From: an uncultured Treponema sp. | GTDB lineage: Bacteria; Spirochaetota; Spirochaetia; Treponematales; Treponemataceae | Direction: 5' to 3' | DNA length: 31,459 bases | NCBI GenBank assembly: GCA_937877535.1 | Contig: CALFJF010000066.1 | Span: 1-31,459 of the forward strand | Shown here: piece by piece, positions 23,858-31,459 of the stretch | Numbering within the stretch: the first letter of the stretch is position 1 | Layout: the number at the start of each line of letters is the position of its first letter | Notes under the pieces: model-generated | What the model saw: only the letters and a program-made list of their open reading frames with translations | What the model was told of the DNA's origin: nothing | Databases searched by the model: none | Translations under genes and position numbers: made by a program

Positions 23858-25777
23858 CTACATCGTTGAAAAAACTGATGAAAGCGTCGGAATGTCGATT
23901 TTTGAAGGCTTTACGCGCACGCGCTCGTTTAACTCGCACGAATTTTCTGGAAGAGCGATTTCCATTCCAAGCGAAGGAATAAAGAAAATCGGAAAATCGC
24001 GGCTTTTATCCACGCAAATCGCCTCGCCCGTCCAATCGGGATTTTGCAAAAGGTACACGAGCGTCCAATGAAGTCGGCTGTTTCGCTCCGCCTTTTTTGC
24101 CGCTTGAGAGGCTTCCTCGCCCGCACTTACTCGCAAAAGAAGTTCATCTTTATCGATGAGTTTTTCCTTTTTTAAAAACGAGCGAAGTTGCTCATGAGCA
24201 ATCAAATCCCCGTACCGACGAAGCGGACTTGTAACTTGCGCATAAAGCGAAAGCCCTAGCCCCGCGTGCATTGCAGGCGTTACGCCAACACTCCGCTTTC
24301 GCATACACCGCCTGAGCCGAAATTGACCAGCAAGCCCCGAAGGAATTTCTTGCGGAATGGCTGGAACGTCTTGACTTACAAACGGAAACGGAATTCGATT
24401 TGAAAGAGCAAAATGCGCCGCGCCCTCCCCCGCTAAAAGCATCGCCTCGCGAACAACGTCCGCGCTTTTTGGATGCGGAACTGGTTCGATTGAAACTTTT
24501 TTTGATTCGCTGTCAACAAAAATATGAACTTCTGGAATTGAGATTTCAACCGAACCTGACTTTTTTCGTCTTTCAATATTTTTCTCCGCAATTTCAAAAA
24601 GGGGCGCAAGTTGTGGCGTGTCGCACAAAGTGTCCGCTTGCTCGTAAGTGTACCGCTTGACTTTTACAATCGAACGCAAAACCTCGCACGACTCCACGGA
24701 AAAATCGTCTTTGTTTATTTTGATTTTGAACGAAAGCGCAAAACTTTCTTCCGTTAAACCGAGCGCGTAATGCTCAAGGCAATCAGGAGAGAGCATCATG
24801 CTCGCGCCTTCTGGAATATACAGCGTACTTCCTCGCGCACGCGCAATTTTGTCAATCGTGGAGTCTGGAAACACAACGGAAGCGGGGTCTGCCACGTGAA
24901 CCCACAAATATTCCCCGTCAAAAGAAATCGCGTCGTCGGGGTCGTTTGACCAAGCGTTGTCAATCGCATACGAAACGCCAGGAATGACAACGCGCTCCTC
25001 GTCTTTTGGCGGCGAAGGCAGACTTTCGGACGCGCTTTTCGCGCTCAAGCCCCAGCGAAGCGGATACGGATTTCTTGTAATTGTCCACAATCCCGTTTCA
25101 AGAAGAATTTTGTGCGCTTTTTCAACCGTTTCTTGAAATCCCGCCTCTCGAAGCGTGCGACTTTTATCGGTTTTTCCAAGCGCAAACGCCTCCACATCGC
25201 CCATAAGAGCCGAATCCTCTGGCAAAAGCGCGTTTTTCTTTAAGCGAGAAATAAAAGCCGCGCGAAGTTCGTCAGCATGAGCCTTTTCAAACTCCTTTTT
25301 TTCGATTGCTTCGATTTCTTCAAAAGTCCGCGCCTTAAAAAAAATCGCTCCGTTCAAAATGTGCGAAAAAAATTCGTGCGACAAAGAAAGCGCAGAATAT
25401 ACGCCCCAACAATCAAGCGGATTTGGCTTTTCCGAGCAAACTAACTCAAAAAGTTCCAAAAAAGGAATCAAATCCGCTTCTTCATCAGAAAGCAACAGTT
25501 CGTGCGCCTCTTTTATTCCCGCGCGGAGTTTTTCGTCTACACAAAGAGCGTCTGCGCGGGAAAGTATTTTTTCAAGAAAAGACACGCCCTCGTTTGCGCC
25601 ACTCGAAAAAAGCACTGTTATATCCTTTTCGCGCACTTTTTGTTCGGCAAACGTCGCTTTTTTTCCCGTGGAAGTCGCGCGAGAAACGCACCAAGAAATC
25701 GTAAACTTTTCGCCTTCAAAATCAAGGACTATCGCAGGTTGATTTTTATAGATGACAATTGCATTTTTTTGAATCAT
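23858..25777 (-). CDS. RNase II/R-family 3'-5' exoribonuclease
   Basis: The 639-residue protein carries an RNB catalytic domain, which degrades RNA processively from the 3' end. The magnesium-binding cluster is intact: IDNAWSNDPDDAISFD (about 279-294) gives the family pattern D-x5-D-x-D-D. LYIPEGASMMLSP and VTSPLRRYGDLIAHEQL are further RNB signatures. The N-terminal part (1-240) looks divergent from the cold-shock domains of Escherichia coli RNase R, and the C-terminal 80 residues may form a short S1-like fold. It is shorter than typical RNase R (about 800). The ATG at 25777 follows GGGGAGGG. No own promoter is evident after the terminator at 25807-25842, so read-through from the ATPase gene may supply it. 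Confidence 0.88.
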   Translation of the reverse strand: MIQKNAIVIYKNQPAIVLDFEGEKFTISWCVSRATSTGKKATFAEQKVREKDITVLFSSGANEGVSFLEKILSRADALCVDEKLRAGIKEAHELLLSDEEADLIPFLELFELVCSEKPNPLDCWGVYSALSLSHEFFSHILNGAIFFKARTFEEIEAIEKKEFEKAHADELRAAFISRLKKNALLPEDSALMGDVEAFALGKTDKSRTLREAGFQETVEKAHKILLETGLWTITRNPYPLRWGLSAKSASESLPSPPKDEERVVIPGVSYAIDNAWSNDPDDAISFDGEYLWVHVADPASVVFPDSTIDKIARARGSTLYIPEGASMMLSPDCLEHYALGLTEESFALSFKIKINKDDFSVESCEVLRSIVKVKRYTYEQADTLCDTPQLAPLFEIAEKNIERRKKSGSVEISIPEVHIFVDSESKKVSIEPVPHPKSADVVREAMLLAGEGAAHFALSNRIPFPFVSQDVPAIPQEIPSGLAGQFRLRRCMRKRSVGVTPAMHAGLGLSLYAQVTSPLRRYGDLIAHEQLRSFLKKEKLIDKDELLLRVSAGEEASQAAKKAERNSRLHWTLVYLLQNPDWTGEAICVDKSRDFPIFFIPSLGMEIALPENSCELNERVRVKPSKIDIPTLSSVFSTM

Positions 25778-25806
25778 TTTCCCTCCCCGTTTTTGTTGAA
25801 CACACG

Positions 25807-25842
25807 AAAAAAATCCCGCCGATTTTTGATTTTCTCGGCGGG
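25807..25842 (-). terminator. Rho-independent terminator after the ABC ATPase gene
   Basis: Read on the minus strand, CCCGCCGA (25842-25835) pairs with TCGGCGGG (25822-25815) across a 12-base loop and is followed by a run of seven T. It lies about 35 bases after the ATPase stop codon and 30 bases before the exoribonuclease gene. Confidence 0.85.
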
Positions 25843-25876
25843 AACGTTTTATCAGATTGTTACAAATCTGTCAAAA

Positions 25877-27007
25877 TCACTGTGGCGATGACCAGGTGTT
25901 TTTGATTTCTGGTTCGCAGATGTTGATTTCTGTCTGAAGGTCAAAGAATTTTGCCTTTGTCATATCGGGCGCAAAATTGATTGTATCTCCCAGTTGCACT
26001 TCGACTTCTGGAGCCACGCGGGCAACAATTGTTTTGTCCTTGACCTGCACAAAAACGTGCGTATCAGCACCGAGCGGTTCTTTATTCGTCACCTTAAGTT
26101 GCATATTGTTCTCGCTTGCGGGAGTCTGCTGATAATGAATATCCTCTGGGCGAATGCCAAACCACACTTCTTTTCCAACGTGCGCTTTGAGATGCTTTTG
26201 CTGCTCGGCAGTCGGAATGAGCGTAAACGAACCTTCGTCTGCAACAACTTGTCCGTTTTTCTCTGCAATTTTGAGCGTAAAGAAATTCATCGGTGGAGTT
26301 CCAATAAATCCTGCGACAAATTTGTTAATCGGGTGGTTGTACAGATAGAGCGGTGCGCCAATCTGCTGGATTCTCTTTTCTGACATAACGACGATTTTTG
26401 TTCCCATCGTCATCGCTTCAATCTGGTCGTGAGTAACGTAAATCATCGTTGCCTGCAAACGATGATGGAGGTCTGAAATTTCGGCGCGCATTTGAACGCG
26501 GAGTTTTGCGTCAAGGTTTGAAAGCGGTTCGTCAAAAAGGAAGACTTTTGGGTCTCGAACGATTGCGCGTCCAACCGCAACGCGCTGCCGCTGACCACCA
26601 GAGAGAGCCTTTGGTTTTCGGTCAAGATATGTTGTAAGGTCAAGGATTCGTGCGGCTTCATCAACGCGGCGTTTAATTTCTGCTTTGTCCATTTTGCGGA
26701 TTTTAAGACCGAACGCCATGTTGTCAAAAACGGTCATGTGCGGATACAAAGCGTAGTTCTGGAAAACCATCGCGATATTGCGGTCTTTTGGCGGAACGTC
26801 GTTCATAAGTTCGCCGTCGATAAGAAGTTCACCTGCGGTAATGTCCTCAAGACCTGCAACCATGCGGAGCGTCGTCGATTTGCCACAGCCAGACGGACCG
26901 ACGAAAACGCAGAACTCTTTGTCTTCGATTGTAACGTTTGATTTTTCTACAGCAAGAACATTTCCGTCGTAGATTTTTGTGATGCCTTTAAGCTCAACCT
27001 TTGCCAT
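25877..27007 (-). CDS. ugpC: ABC transporter ATP-binding protein, MsmX/UgpC type
   Basis: This 376-residue ATPase powers carbohydrate or glycerol-phosphate import at the inner face of the membrane. All ABC motifs are present: Walker A GPSGCGKST (37-45), Q-loop FQNYALYPHMTV, signature LSGGQRQRVA (135-144), Walker B VFLFDEP (155-161) and the switch His193 in THDQ. The C-terminal part (about 240-376) is the regulatory TOBE region of the MalK/UgpC/MsmX group. No permease or binding protein is nearby, so it probably serves several sugar importers encoded elsewhere, as MsmX does. AAAGGAG precedes the ATG at 27007. The name ugpC follows the usual annotation of this group; msmX would be equally apt. 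Confidence 0.93.
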   Translation of the reverse strand: MAKVELKGITKIYDGNVLAVEKSNVTIEDKEFCVFVGPSGCGKSTTLRMVAGLEDITAGELLIDGELMNDVPPKDRNIAMVFQNYALYPHMTVFDNMAFGLKIRKMDKAEIKRRVDEAARILDLTTYLDRKPKALSGGQRQRVAVGRAIVRDPKVFLFDEPLSNLDAKLRVQMRAEISDLHHRLQATMIYVTHDQIEAMTMGTKIVVMSEKRIQQIGAPLYLYNHPINKFVAGFIGTPPMNFFTLKIAEKNGQVVADEGSFTLIPTAEQQKHLKAHVGKEVWFGIRPEDIHYQQTPASENNMQLKVTNKEPLGADTHVFVQVKDKTIVARVAPEVEVQLGDTINFAPDMTKAKFFDLQTEINICEPEIKNTWSSPQ

Positions 27008-27031
27008 TTTTTACTCCTTTATGACATTGGG

Positions 27032-27037
27032 ATTATA
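27032..27037 (-). promoter_or_regulatory. Candidate -10 element for the ABC ATPase gene
   Basis: TATAAT on the minus strand, 25 bases before the ATG at 27007. The best -35 candidate, TTGTCG, gives a 19-base spacer, so the call is weak. Confidence 0.35.
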
Positions 27038-27121
27038 TTTATGATTCAATAATAAACGACAAATCTCTAAAGCGCAATCAAAAAAATCTAAAGTTTTTCT
27101 TTTTTATTTTAAGTTTAGGAC

Positions 27122-27153
27122 AAAAAAAAGACTTCCGATTTTGGAAGTCTTTT
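27122..27153 (-). terminator. Terminator after tRNA-Leu copy 1
   Basis: Inverted repeat AAAGACTTCC (27127-27136) with GGAAGTCTTT (27143-27152), with a T run on the minus strand directly after the tRNA 3' end. Confidence 0.8.
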
Positions 27154-27235
27154 TGCGGAGAAGCTGACTTGAACAGCCACGGCTCGCGCCACCAGCACCT
27201 CAAGCTGGCGTGTCTACCAATTCCACCATCCCCGC
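27154..27235 (-). tRNA. tRNA-Leu (anticodon GAG), copy 1
   Basis: On the minus strand the 82-base sequence begins GCGGGGATGG and ends with acceptor bases TCTCCGC plus discriminator A; the seven acceptor pairs form with one G-U. The anticodon loop CTTGAGG gives anticodon GAG (leucine CUC/CUU). A long variable arm (GGTGGCGCGAGCC region) marks a class II tRNA, and the T arm contains GTTCAAG. CCA is not encoded. It is identical to the copy at 29160-29241. Confidence 0.95.
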
Positions 27236-27249
27236 TCAATATGAACTTA

Positions 27250-27278
27250 ATCTTACAGAAATAAAAAAATCGTGTCAA
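27250..27278 (-). promoter_or_regulatory. Promoter of tRNA-Leu copy 1
   Basis: Perfect -35 TTGACA at 27278-27273, 17-base spacer and -10 TAAGAT at 27255-27250, on the minus strand. The expected start lies about 8 bases before the mature tRNA. It is back to back with the promoter of the chemotaxis gene. Confidence 0.75.
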
Positions 27279-27289
27279 GCGCACAAAAT

Positions 27290-27330
27290 GACTTATTTCA
27301 TTTGTTTATCGTCAAAAATAAGTCTATAAT
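27290..27330 (+). promoter_or_regulatory. Promoter of second chemotaxis gene with 9-bp inverted repeat
   Basis: A -35 TTGTTT at 27302-27307, 17-base spacer and consensus -10 TATAAT at 27325-27330. GACTTATTT (27290-27298) and AAATAAGTC (27316-27324) are a perfect inverted repeat around the -35, ending directly against the -10, so it could be an operator. Confidence 0.55.
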
Positions 27331-27358
27331 GGTTGTATTACTTTTTTTAGAGGACGAT

Positions 27359-29119
27359 ATGAAAAAACGAACATCCGTGGCAAAGTTGATAAGCATTGCA
27401 GTTATTGGAGGAATTATTCTTTATTCTGTGGTCATTTTTTTGACAGTGCAACACGGACTTAATACGGGGCTAAGCGATTATTTCAAGGAAGACACAAAAT
27501 CTCTTGCCGTTGAAATAACGGAGGAGATTCAAAATCAGTGCATTCAAGTTGAACGCACGGCGGAGTGGATTCAGCACGCATTTGAGCAAGAAAGCGCAGA
27601 CCTGGGCAGTTTGAATGCAGGCGCAATAGACGATTTTTGCGCTGGAGCGGTACAAATTATGAAAGCGGATTCTGCAGTGATTTTTTCTTCCGACGGACAG
27701 CAAATTTCTTCGATGAAATACGGAGTTGCTCAAAAAAACGACCTTGTGGAAAGCGCACTCAACGGAATAAAACGCACAACGCTCGTAAAACCAGATTCAA
27801 ACGTCTACGCACTGTGCGCTCTTCCCCTCACAACAAACGGACAGACGGCGGGAGTCGTCGTTGTCAAAAAAAACGTTAGCACAAATGAACTCGTAAAAGC
27901 AGTTTCCGCTCGGACCCGTTCTTCGATTACGATTTTTGACGGACAAGTTCGTCAGGCGACGAGTATAGACGGAATGAACGGCACAAAAATCACAAACGAG
28001 CAAGTTATAAAAGATGCGCTTTCTGGAAAAACGACGCTTCTTGTAAACGAAATCGGCGGAGTCAAAAACATTTCGTATTATTTTCCGCTCAAAGATGAAA
28101 AAGGCGAAATTCTCACGACGCTTTTTATTGGAAAACCGCTCGTGGTGGTGCAAACAACGGCGACCACGATTTTCCGTCCGCTCATTGCAATAATCGTAGT
28201 TGCTTCCGTTGGAATTTTGGTTCTCTTTATATTTTTGATTTACACGAGAATCATTCGTCCACTTGAAGCGGTTGACCGTGCGGTAAAACACCTTGCCTCC
28301 GGAGATGCCGACCTCACGCAACGGCTTCCGCTTATCGGAAACGATGAGTTTACGGAGTTGAGCGAAGGCGTAAACACGTTTGTGGAAATGCTTTCGGGAA
28401 TCATCGTCAAGGTCAAAGTTACGGCAAAGCAAGTTCTCTCGGAAAGCGAGCAAATTAGTGCGGCTAGCCAGTCGATTTCAACGGGAGCTAGCGAGCAAGC
28501 GGCAAGCACGGAAGAAATGAGCGCAACAATGGAGGAGATGGCGAGCAACATCAGTCAAACTGCGGAAAATGCCGACAAAACGGGAAAACTCGCAGAAAAA
28601 TCTTCCATAGAAAGCGAAGCGGGTGGAAAAGCCGTAAACGAAAGCGTCATTGCCGTCAAGGAAATTGCGGAGAAAATCACGGTCATTGGAGCAATCGCAA
28701 AGCAAACAAATATCCTCGCGCTGAATGCTGCGATTGAAGCGGCTCGCGCAGGCGAAGCGGGAAAAGGATTTGCGGTTGTTGCGTCCGAAGTGCGAAAACT
28801 CGCAGAGCGAAGTCAAGGTTCGGCGGCAGAAATCATGGAACTTTCAGAAAAAACACTCGTCGCAAGCGAAAATGCGGGAGACAAAATAAGTCAAATAGTT
28901 CCTGAGATTCGGCAAACGTCAACTCTAATCGACGAGATTTCATCAGCGTGTAAAGAACAAAACAATGGAGCGCAACAGGTAAGCCAAGCGATAATCCAAC
29001 TTGACAGCGTTGTGCAACAAAACGCAAGTGCCGCAGAGGAACTTGCCGCAATGAGCGAAGAACTTTCGGCAAACGCCCGCGAACTTTCAAAAATAATCAG
29101 CGTTTTCAAAACCGAATAA
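27359..29119 (+). CDS. Methyl-accepting chemotaxis protein with single Cache-like sensor
   Basis: This 586-residue chemoreceptor has a first membrane helix (about 10-30), a periplasmic sensor of about 235 residues resembling a Cache fold (SAVIFSSDGQQISSMKYG, GQTAGVVVVKKNV), a second helix (about 272-296), HAMP (about 297-350, with IRPLEAVDRAVKHLASGDAD) and a cytoplasmic signalling domain whose tip reads NILALNAAIEAARAGEAGKG, then FAVVASEVRKL (about 450-483). Glu/Gln-rich helices supply candidate methylation sites (for example STEEMSATMEEM). No CheR-binding pentapeptide is present. GAGGAC precedes the ATG at 27359. It lies between two identical tRNA-Leu genes on the opposite strand. Ligand unknown. 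Confidence 0.94.
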   Translation: MKKRTSVAKLISIAVIGGIILYSVVIFLTVQHGLNTGLSDYFKEDTKSLAVEITEEIQNQCIQVERTAEWIQHAFEQESADLGSLNAGAIDDFCAGAVQIMKADSAVIFSSDGQQISSMKYGVAQKNDLVESALNGIKRTTLVKPDSNVYALCALPLTTNGQTAGVVVVKKNVSTNELVKAVSARTRSSITIFDGQVRQATSIDGMNGTKITNEQVIKDALSGKTTLLVNEIGGVKNISYYFPLKDEKGEILTTLFIGKPLVVVQTTATTIFRPLIAIIVVASVGILVLFIFLIYTRIIRPLEAVDRAVKHLASGDADLTQRLPLIGNDEFTELSEGVNTFVEMLSGIIVKVKVTAKQVLSESEQISAASQSISTGASEQAASTEEMSATMEEMASNISQTAENADKTGKLAEKSSIESEAGGKAVNESVIAVKEIAEKITVIGAIAKQTNILALNAAIEAARAGEAGKGFAVVASEVRKLAERSQGSAAEIMELSEKTLVASENAGDKISQIVPEIRQTSTLIDEISSACKEQNNGAQQVSQAIIQLDSVVQQNASAAEELAAMSEELSANARELSKIISVFKTE

Positions 29120-29125
29120 ACAAAT

Positions 29126-29160
29126 AAAAAAAAGACTTCCGATTTGGAAGTCTTTTTTTT
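29126..29160. terminator. Bidirectional terminator between chemotaxis gene and tRNA-Leu copy 2
   Basis: Eight A, GACTTCC (29134-29140), a 5-base loop, GGAAGTC (29146-29152) and eight T. The symmetric A and T runs suit termination in both directions: the receptor gene on the plus strand and tRNA-Leu on the minus strand. Confidence 0.85.
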
Positions 29161-29241
29161 GCGGAGAAGCTGACTTGAACAGCCACGGCTCGCGCCACCA
29201 GCACCTCAAGCTGGCGTGTCTACCAATTCCACCATCCCCGC
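29160..29241 (-). tRNA. tRNA-Leu (anticodon GAG), copy 2
   Basis: Same 82-base sequence as copy 1: class II cloverleaf with anticodon GAG, intact acceptor stem, discriminator A and no encoded CCA. It follows fusA on the same strand by about 38 bases, with its own promoter, and ends at the terminator at 29126-29160. Confidence 0.95.
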
Positions 29242-29254
29242 TCTTAGTAACAAA

Positions 29255-29283
29255 ACTGTATCAAAATGTAGCAATTTTGTCAA
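29255..29283 (-). promoter_or_regulatory. Promoter of tRNA-Leu copy 2, overlapping the fusA stop codon
   Basis: Perfect -35 TTGACA at 29283-29278, 17-base spacer and -10 TACAGT at 29260-29255 on the minus strand. The fusA stop codon TGA (29282-29280) lies inside the -35 hexamer. Confidence 0.75.
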
Positions 29284-31340
29284 TACGCGCTCTCCAATCC
29301 GCCCGTTTTCACTTGGAAGTGCGCAAACTCCATGCTAAAGCTCGCCCGCCCTTGCGTAACCGAGCGCAAATTCGTCGAGAAGCCGAACATCTTTGCCATC
29401 GGCGCGATACAGTGAACGATTTCGCCGCTCGCTTTTGAGTCCTGACCTGCAATCTGACCGCCGCGCTGCGTGATTTGGCTTATTGCGTCTCCCACGAATT
29501 CAAGCGGACAAGAGATGTCAACATTCATCACCGGCTCCAAGATTTGCGGAACGGCTTTTTCTGCCGCCTCGTCAAAGGCTTGCGCCGCACACGCGGTGAA
29601 TGCGAACGGAGTTCCCGTAAGCTCGTTGTAGCCGATTTTTGTGACCGTAACTCCCACATCGGCGCACGGATAGCCGTATTTAATTCCTGAAGAGAAGGAA
29701 TTTTCGATTCCCGCTTTGACGGCTTCGTAAATTTCTTCCGGAATCGAAGAATCATGCACTTCGCACGAGTAAGTATTTCCCACGCCCTGCTCATTCTGGC
29801 GAATTTTAATCGTGAGGGAAGCGGTGTTGTCCTTTCCTGCAAGATTTTTCTCCCAGATAGATGAAACTTCGGCCTCGTTCGTGACGCTCTCGCGGTAAGT
29901 GACCTGCGGTGCGCCAACATTAGCCTTTACGCCGAAATCTTCTTTCATTCGAGTGACCAAAACATCAAGGTGAAGCTCTCCCATTCCGCTGATGATGAGC
30001 TGCCCCGTTTCCGCGTCCTCGTGGCTAGTAAAAGTGGGGTCTTCGCGGCTCATAATCGCAAGGGTCTCCACGAGTTTGTCCTTGTCGCTCAAAGTTTCAG
30101 GCTCAATCGCAATCGAAATCACAGGCTCAGGGAATTTGAGGCTTTCAAGAAGGACAGGCATTCCCTCGCTTCCGAGCGTGTCGCCAGTCTGGGAGATTTT
30201 TAGCCCCACGAACACGGCGATGTCGCCCGCAGAGACAGAATCCATCTGCTCCATGTGATTTGCATTCACGCGCAGAATTCGGTTGATTCGCTCTCGCTTT
30301 TTCTTCCCGACATTGAGGACTTGGCTTCCCGCAGTGAATTTGCCCGAATACACGCGCACAAAGCAGAGCGCGCCCATTTCGCGGTCTTGCTGAATCTTGA
30401 ACACGAGTCCGAGCGGCATTTTCTTTTCGTCGCATGGGATTTCGACCTCTTCTTCCTTGTCTTTTTTGATGTGCAAGCCTTTCGCGGCGGGAACATCGGT
30501 GGGGCACGGAAGATAGTCAATCACCGCGTCGATGAGCGGCTGAACGCCCTTGTTGCGCCTTGCCGAACCGCACAAGCACGGAACGAAAGTGCGGTCAATC
30601 GTACCACGGCGGATAACGGCTTTGAGTTGCTCGTTCGTGATTTCGCCGCCCTCAAGGTAAATCATGCCAAGCTCGTCGTCCTCGGAAGCCACCGCGTCAA
30701 CGAGTTTTGCCCGCCATTCTTCCGCCAAATCCTTGTATTTTTCTGACAATTCTGATTCCGTGAAAGTTTCGCCCTCGTCGTCCTCGTTCCAGCGGATTTC
30801 CTTCATTTTGAGAAGGTCAATCACGCCCTCAAAATCCTCGCCCTGTCCCATCGGAACTTGGAGCGCAATCGTATTCACGCCGAATTTCTCGCGCACATCG
30901 TTAATACTATAGAAGAAATCCGCGCCGATTCTGTCCATTTTGTTCACGAAGCACAAGCGCGGAACGGAAAACTCGTCCGCCTGCTTCCACACGGTCTCGG
31001 TCTGCGGTTGAACACCGTCCACTGCGCAAATCACCGCCACCGCGCCGTCAAGAACGCGCAAACTTCGCTCGACCTCGGCGGTAAAGTCAACATGACCCGG
31101 CGTGTCGATGATGTTGATTGTGTAGCCGTTCCAGCTCGTCGTAATCGCGGCAGAGGCAATCGTGATTCCCCGCTCCTGCTCCTGCTTCATAAAATCCATC
31201 GTCGCCGCACCGTCGTCAATCTCGCCGATTCGGTGGATTTTCCCGGTATAATAGAGGATTCGCTCCGTCGTCGTAGTTTTTCCCGCGTCAATGTGCGCCA
31301 TAATCCCGATATTGCGCATTTTTTTTAGGTCAGTCGCCAT
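29280..31340 (-). CDS. fusA: Elongation factor G (spirochaete-type, atypical domain IV tip)
   Basis: EF-G is the ribosomal GTPase for translocation and/or ribosome recycling. The 686-residue protein has all GTPase motifs: AHIDAGKTT (G1), RGITI (G2), DTPGHVDF (G3) and NKMDR (G4), then domains II-V of normal length (GELHLDVLVTRMKEDF in domain III, GGQIAGQ and TQGRASFSMEFAHF in domain V). The domain IV tip, usually YHDVDSSE, reads YNELTGTP (about 571-578), so the conserved His is missing. Spirochaetes often carry two divergent EF-G proteins (spdEFG1 and spdEFG2); this may be one of them. The ATG at 31340 follows GGAGA. A tRNA-Lys and its terminator lie upstream, a tRNA-Leu downstream. Confidence 0.92.
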   Translation of the reverse strand: MATDLKKMRNIGIMAHIDAGKTTTTERILYYTGKIHRIGEIDDGAATMDFMKQEQERGITIASAAITTSWNGYTINIIDTPGHVDFTAEVERSLRVLDGAVAVICAVDGVQPQTETVWKQADEFSVPRLCFVNKMDRIGADFFYSINDVREKFGVNTIALQVPMGQGEDFEGVIDLLKMKEIRWNEDDEGETFTESELSEKYKDLAEEWRAKLVDAVASEDDELGMIYLEGGEITNEQLKAVIRRGTIDRTFVPCLCGSARRNKGVQPLIDAVIDYLPCPTDVPAAKGLHIKKDKEEEVEIPCDEKKMPLGLVFKIQQDREMGALCFVRVYSGKFTAGSQVLNVGKKKRERINRILRVNANHMEQMDSVSAGDIAVFVGLKISQTGDTLGSEGMPVLLESLKFPEPVISIAIEPETLSDKDKLVETLAIMSREDPTFTSHEDAETGQLIISGMGELHLDVLVTRMKEDFGVKANVGAPQVTYRESVTNEAEVSSIWEKNLAGKDNTASLTIKIRQNEQGVGNTYSCEVHDSSIPEEIYEAVKAGIENSFSSGIKYGYPCADVGVTVTKIGYNELTGTPFAFTACAAQAFDEAAEKAVPQILEPVMNVDISCPLEFVGDAISQITQRGGQIAGQDSKASGEIVHCIAPMAKMFGFSTNLRSVTQGRASFSMEFAHFQVKTGGLESAY

Positions 31341-31367
31341 AATTTCTCCAGCAGTGCCTCTCGGACA

Positions 31368-31400
31368 CAAAAAAGAGGACTCCAGATTCTGAAGTCCTCT
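31368..31400 (-). terminator. Terminator after tRNA-Lys
   Basis: A nearly perfect 13-base-pair palindrome (31374-31400; minus strand begins AGAGGACTTCAGA and ends TCTGGAGTCCTCT, one G-U pair) followed by six T. It separates the tRNA from fusA. Confidence 0.85.
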
Positions 31401-31404
31401 GCAT

Positions 31405-31459
31405 TGAGCTACGATGGACTCGAACCATCGACAGCCGCCTTAAAAGGGCGGTGCTCTAC
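31405..31459 (-). tRNA. tRNA-Lys (anticodon UUU), partial
   Basis: On the minus strand, the anticodon stem-loop CCGCC-CTTTTAA-GGCGG gives anticodon TTT, and the T arm GATGG-TTCGAGT-CCATC and 3' acceptor bases GTAGCTC plus discriminator A follow. The 5' acceptor and most of the D arm lie beyond the window. CCA is not encoded. Confidence 0.9.

Noticed and set aside
27154..29241. Integrated element with tRNA-Leu as attachment site
   Set aside because: The repeated sequence is a whole tRNA plus terminator rather than a tRNA 3' end, and only a chemotaxis gene lies between. There is no integrase or phage gene.

Overview
The window looks like chromosomal DNA of a host-associated spirochaete, most likely a Treponema. 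The reasons are an Rnf-type operon, several chemotaxis receptors, a Cys-lipobox lipoprotein with an Asp/Ser-rich stalk, a FIST-domain hybrid histidine kinase, an EF-G with a non-canonical domain IV tip, a lone MsmX/UgpC-type ATPase, and short palindromic repeats with a TTGAGC...TCGAA core. The genus is inferred from family resemblance; no search could be run.

Bases 1-8565 (minus strand) hold one tightly packed transcription unit that starts at a promoter at 8572-8600. It encodes a PAP2-like membrane protein, an unrecognised membrane protein, rnfC-D-G-E-A-B homologues, a GH57/4-alpha-glucanotransferase-like protein and the 5' end of metG, which also has its own promoter. The Rnf subunits are clearly homologous to the known complex but lack most cofactor-binding positions, and the GH57 protein lacks its catalytic residues. 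This is the most unusual part of the window.

Bases 8566-14599 hold an RluA-family pseudouridine synthase and a lipoprotein (plus strand), then a 1209-residue FIST-HisKA-HATPase-REC-HPt kinase (minus strand). Palindromic repeats have invaded the kinase gene in frame at two places.

Bases 14681-16518 (minus strand) are four overlapping genes: a DUF3791-like protein, a DUF3990 ADP-ribosyltransferase-like protein, a small protein and a LysR regulator. They diverge from metE (16748-19012).

Bases 19013-21561 contain a chemotaxis receptor gene lying between two ~108-bp direct repeats. Its DNA looks richer in G+C than its surroundings (judged by eye).

Bases 21562-27007 (minus strand) carry an ABC ATPase with its terminator, an RNase II/R-family exoribonuclease, aspartate kinase and a putative outer-membrane protein.

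Bases 27120-31459 hold two identical tRNA-Leu(GAG) genes, each with its own promoter and terminator, on either side of a second chemotaxis receptor. They are followed by fusA and a partial tRNA-Lys(UUU) with its terminator. metE and aspartate kinase belong to linked amino-acid pathways, but they are not in one operon here.
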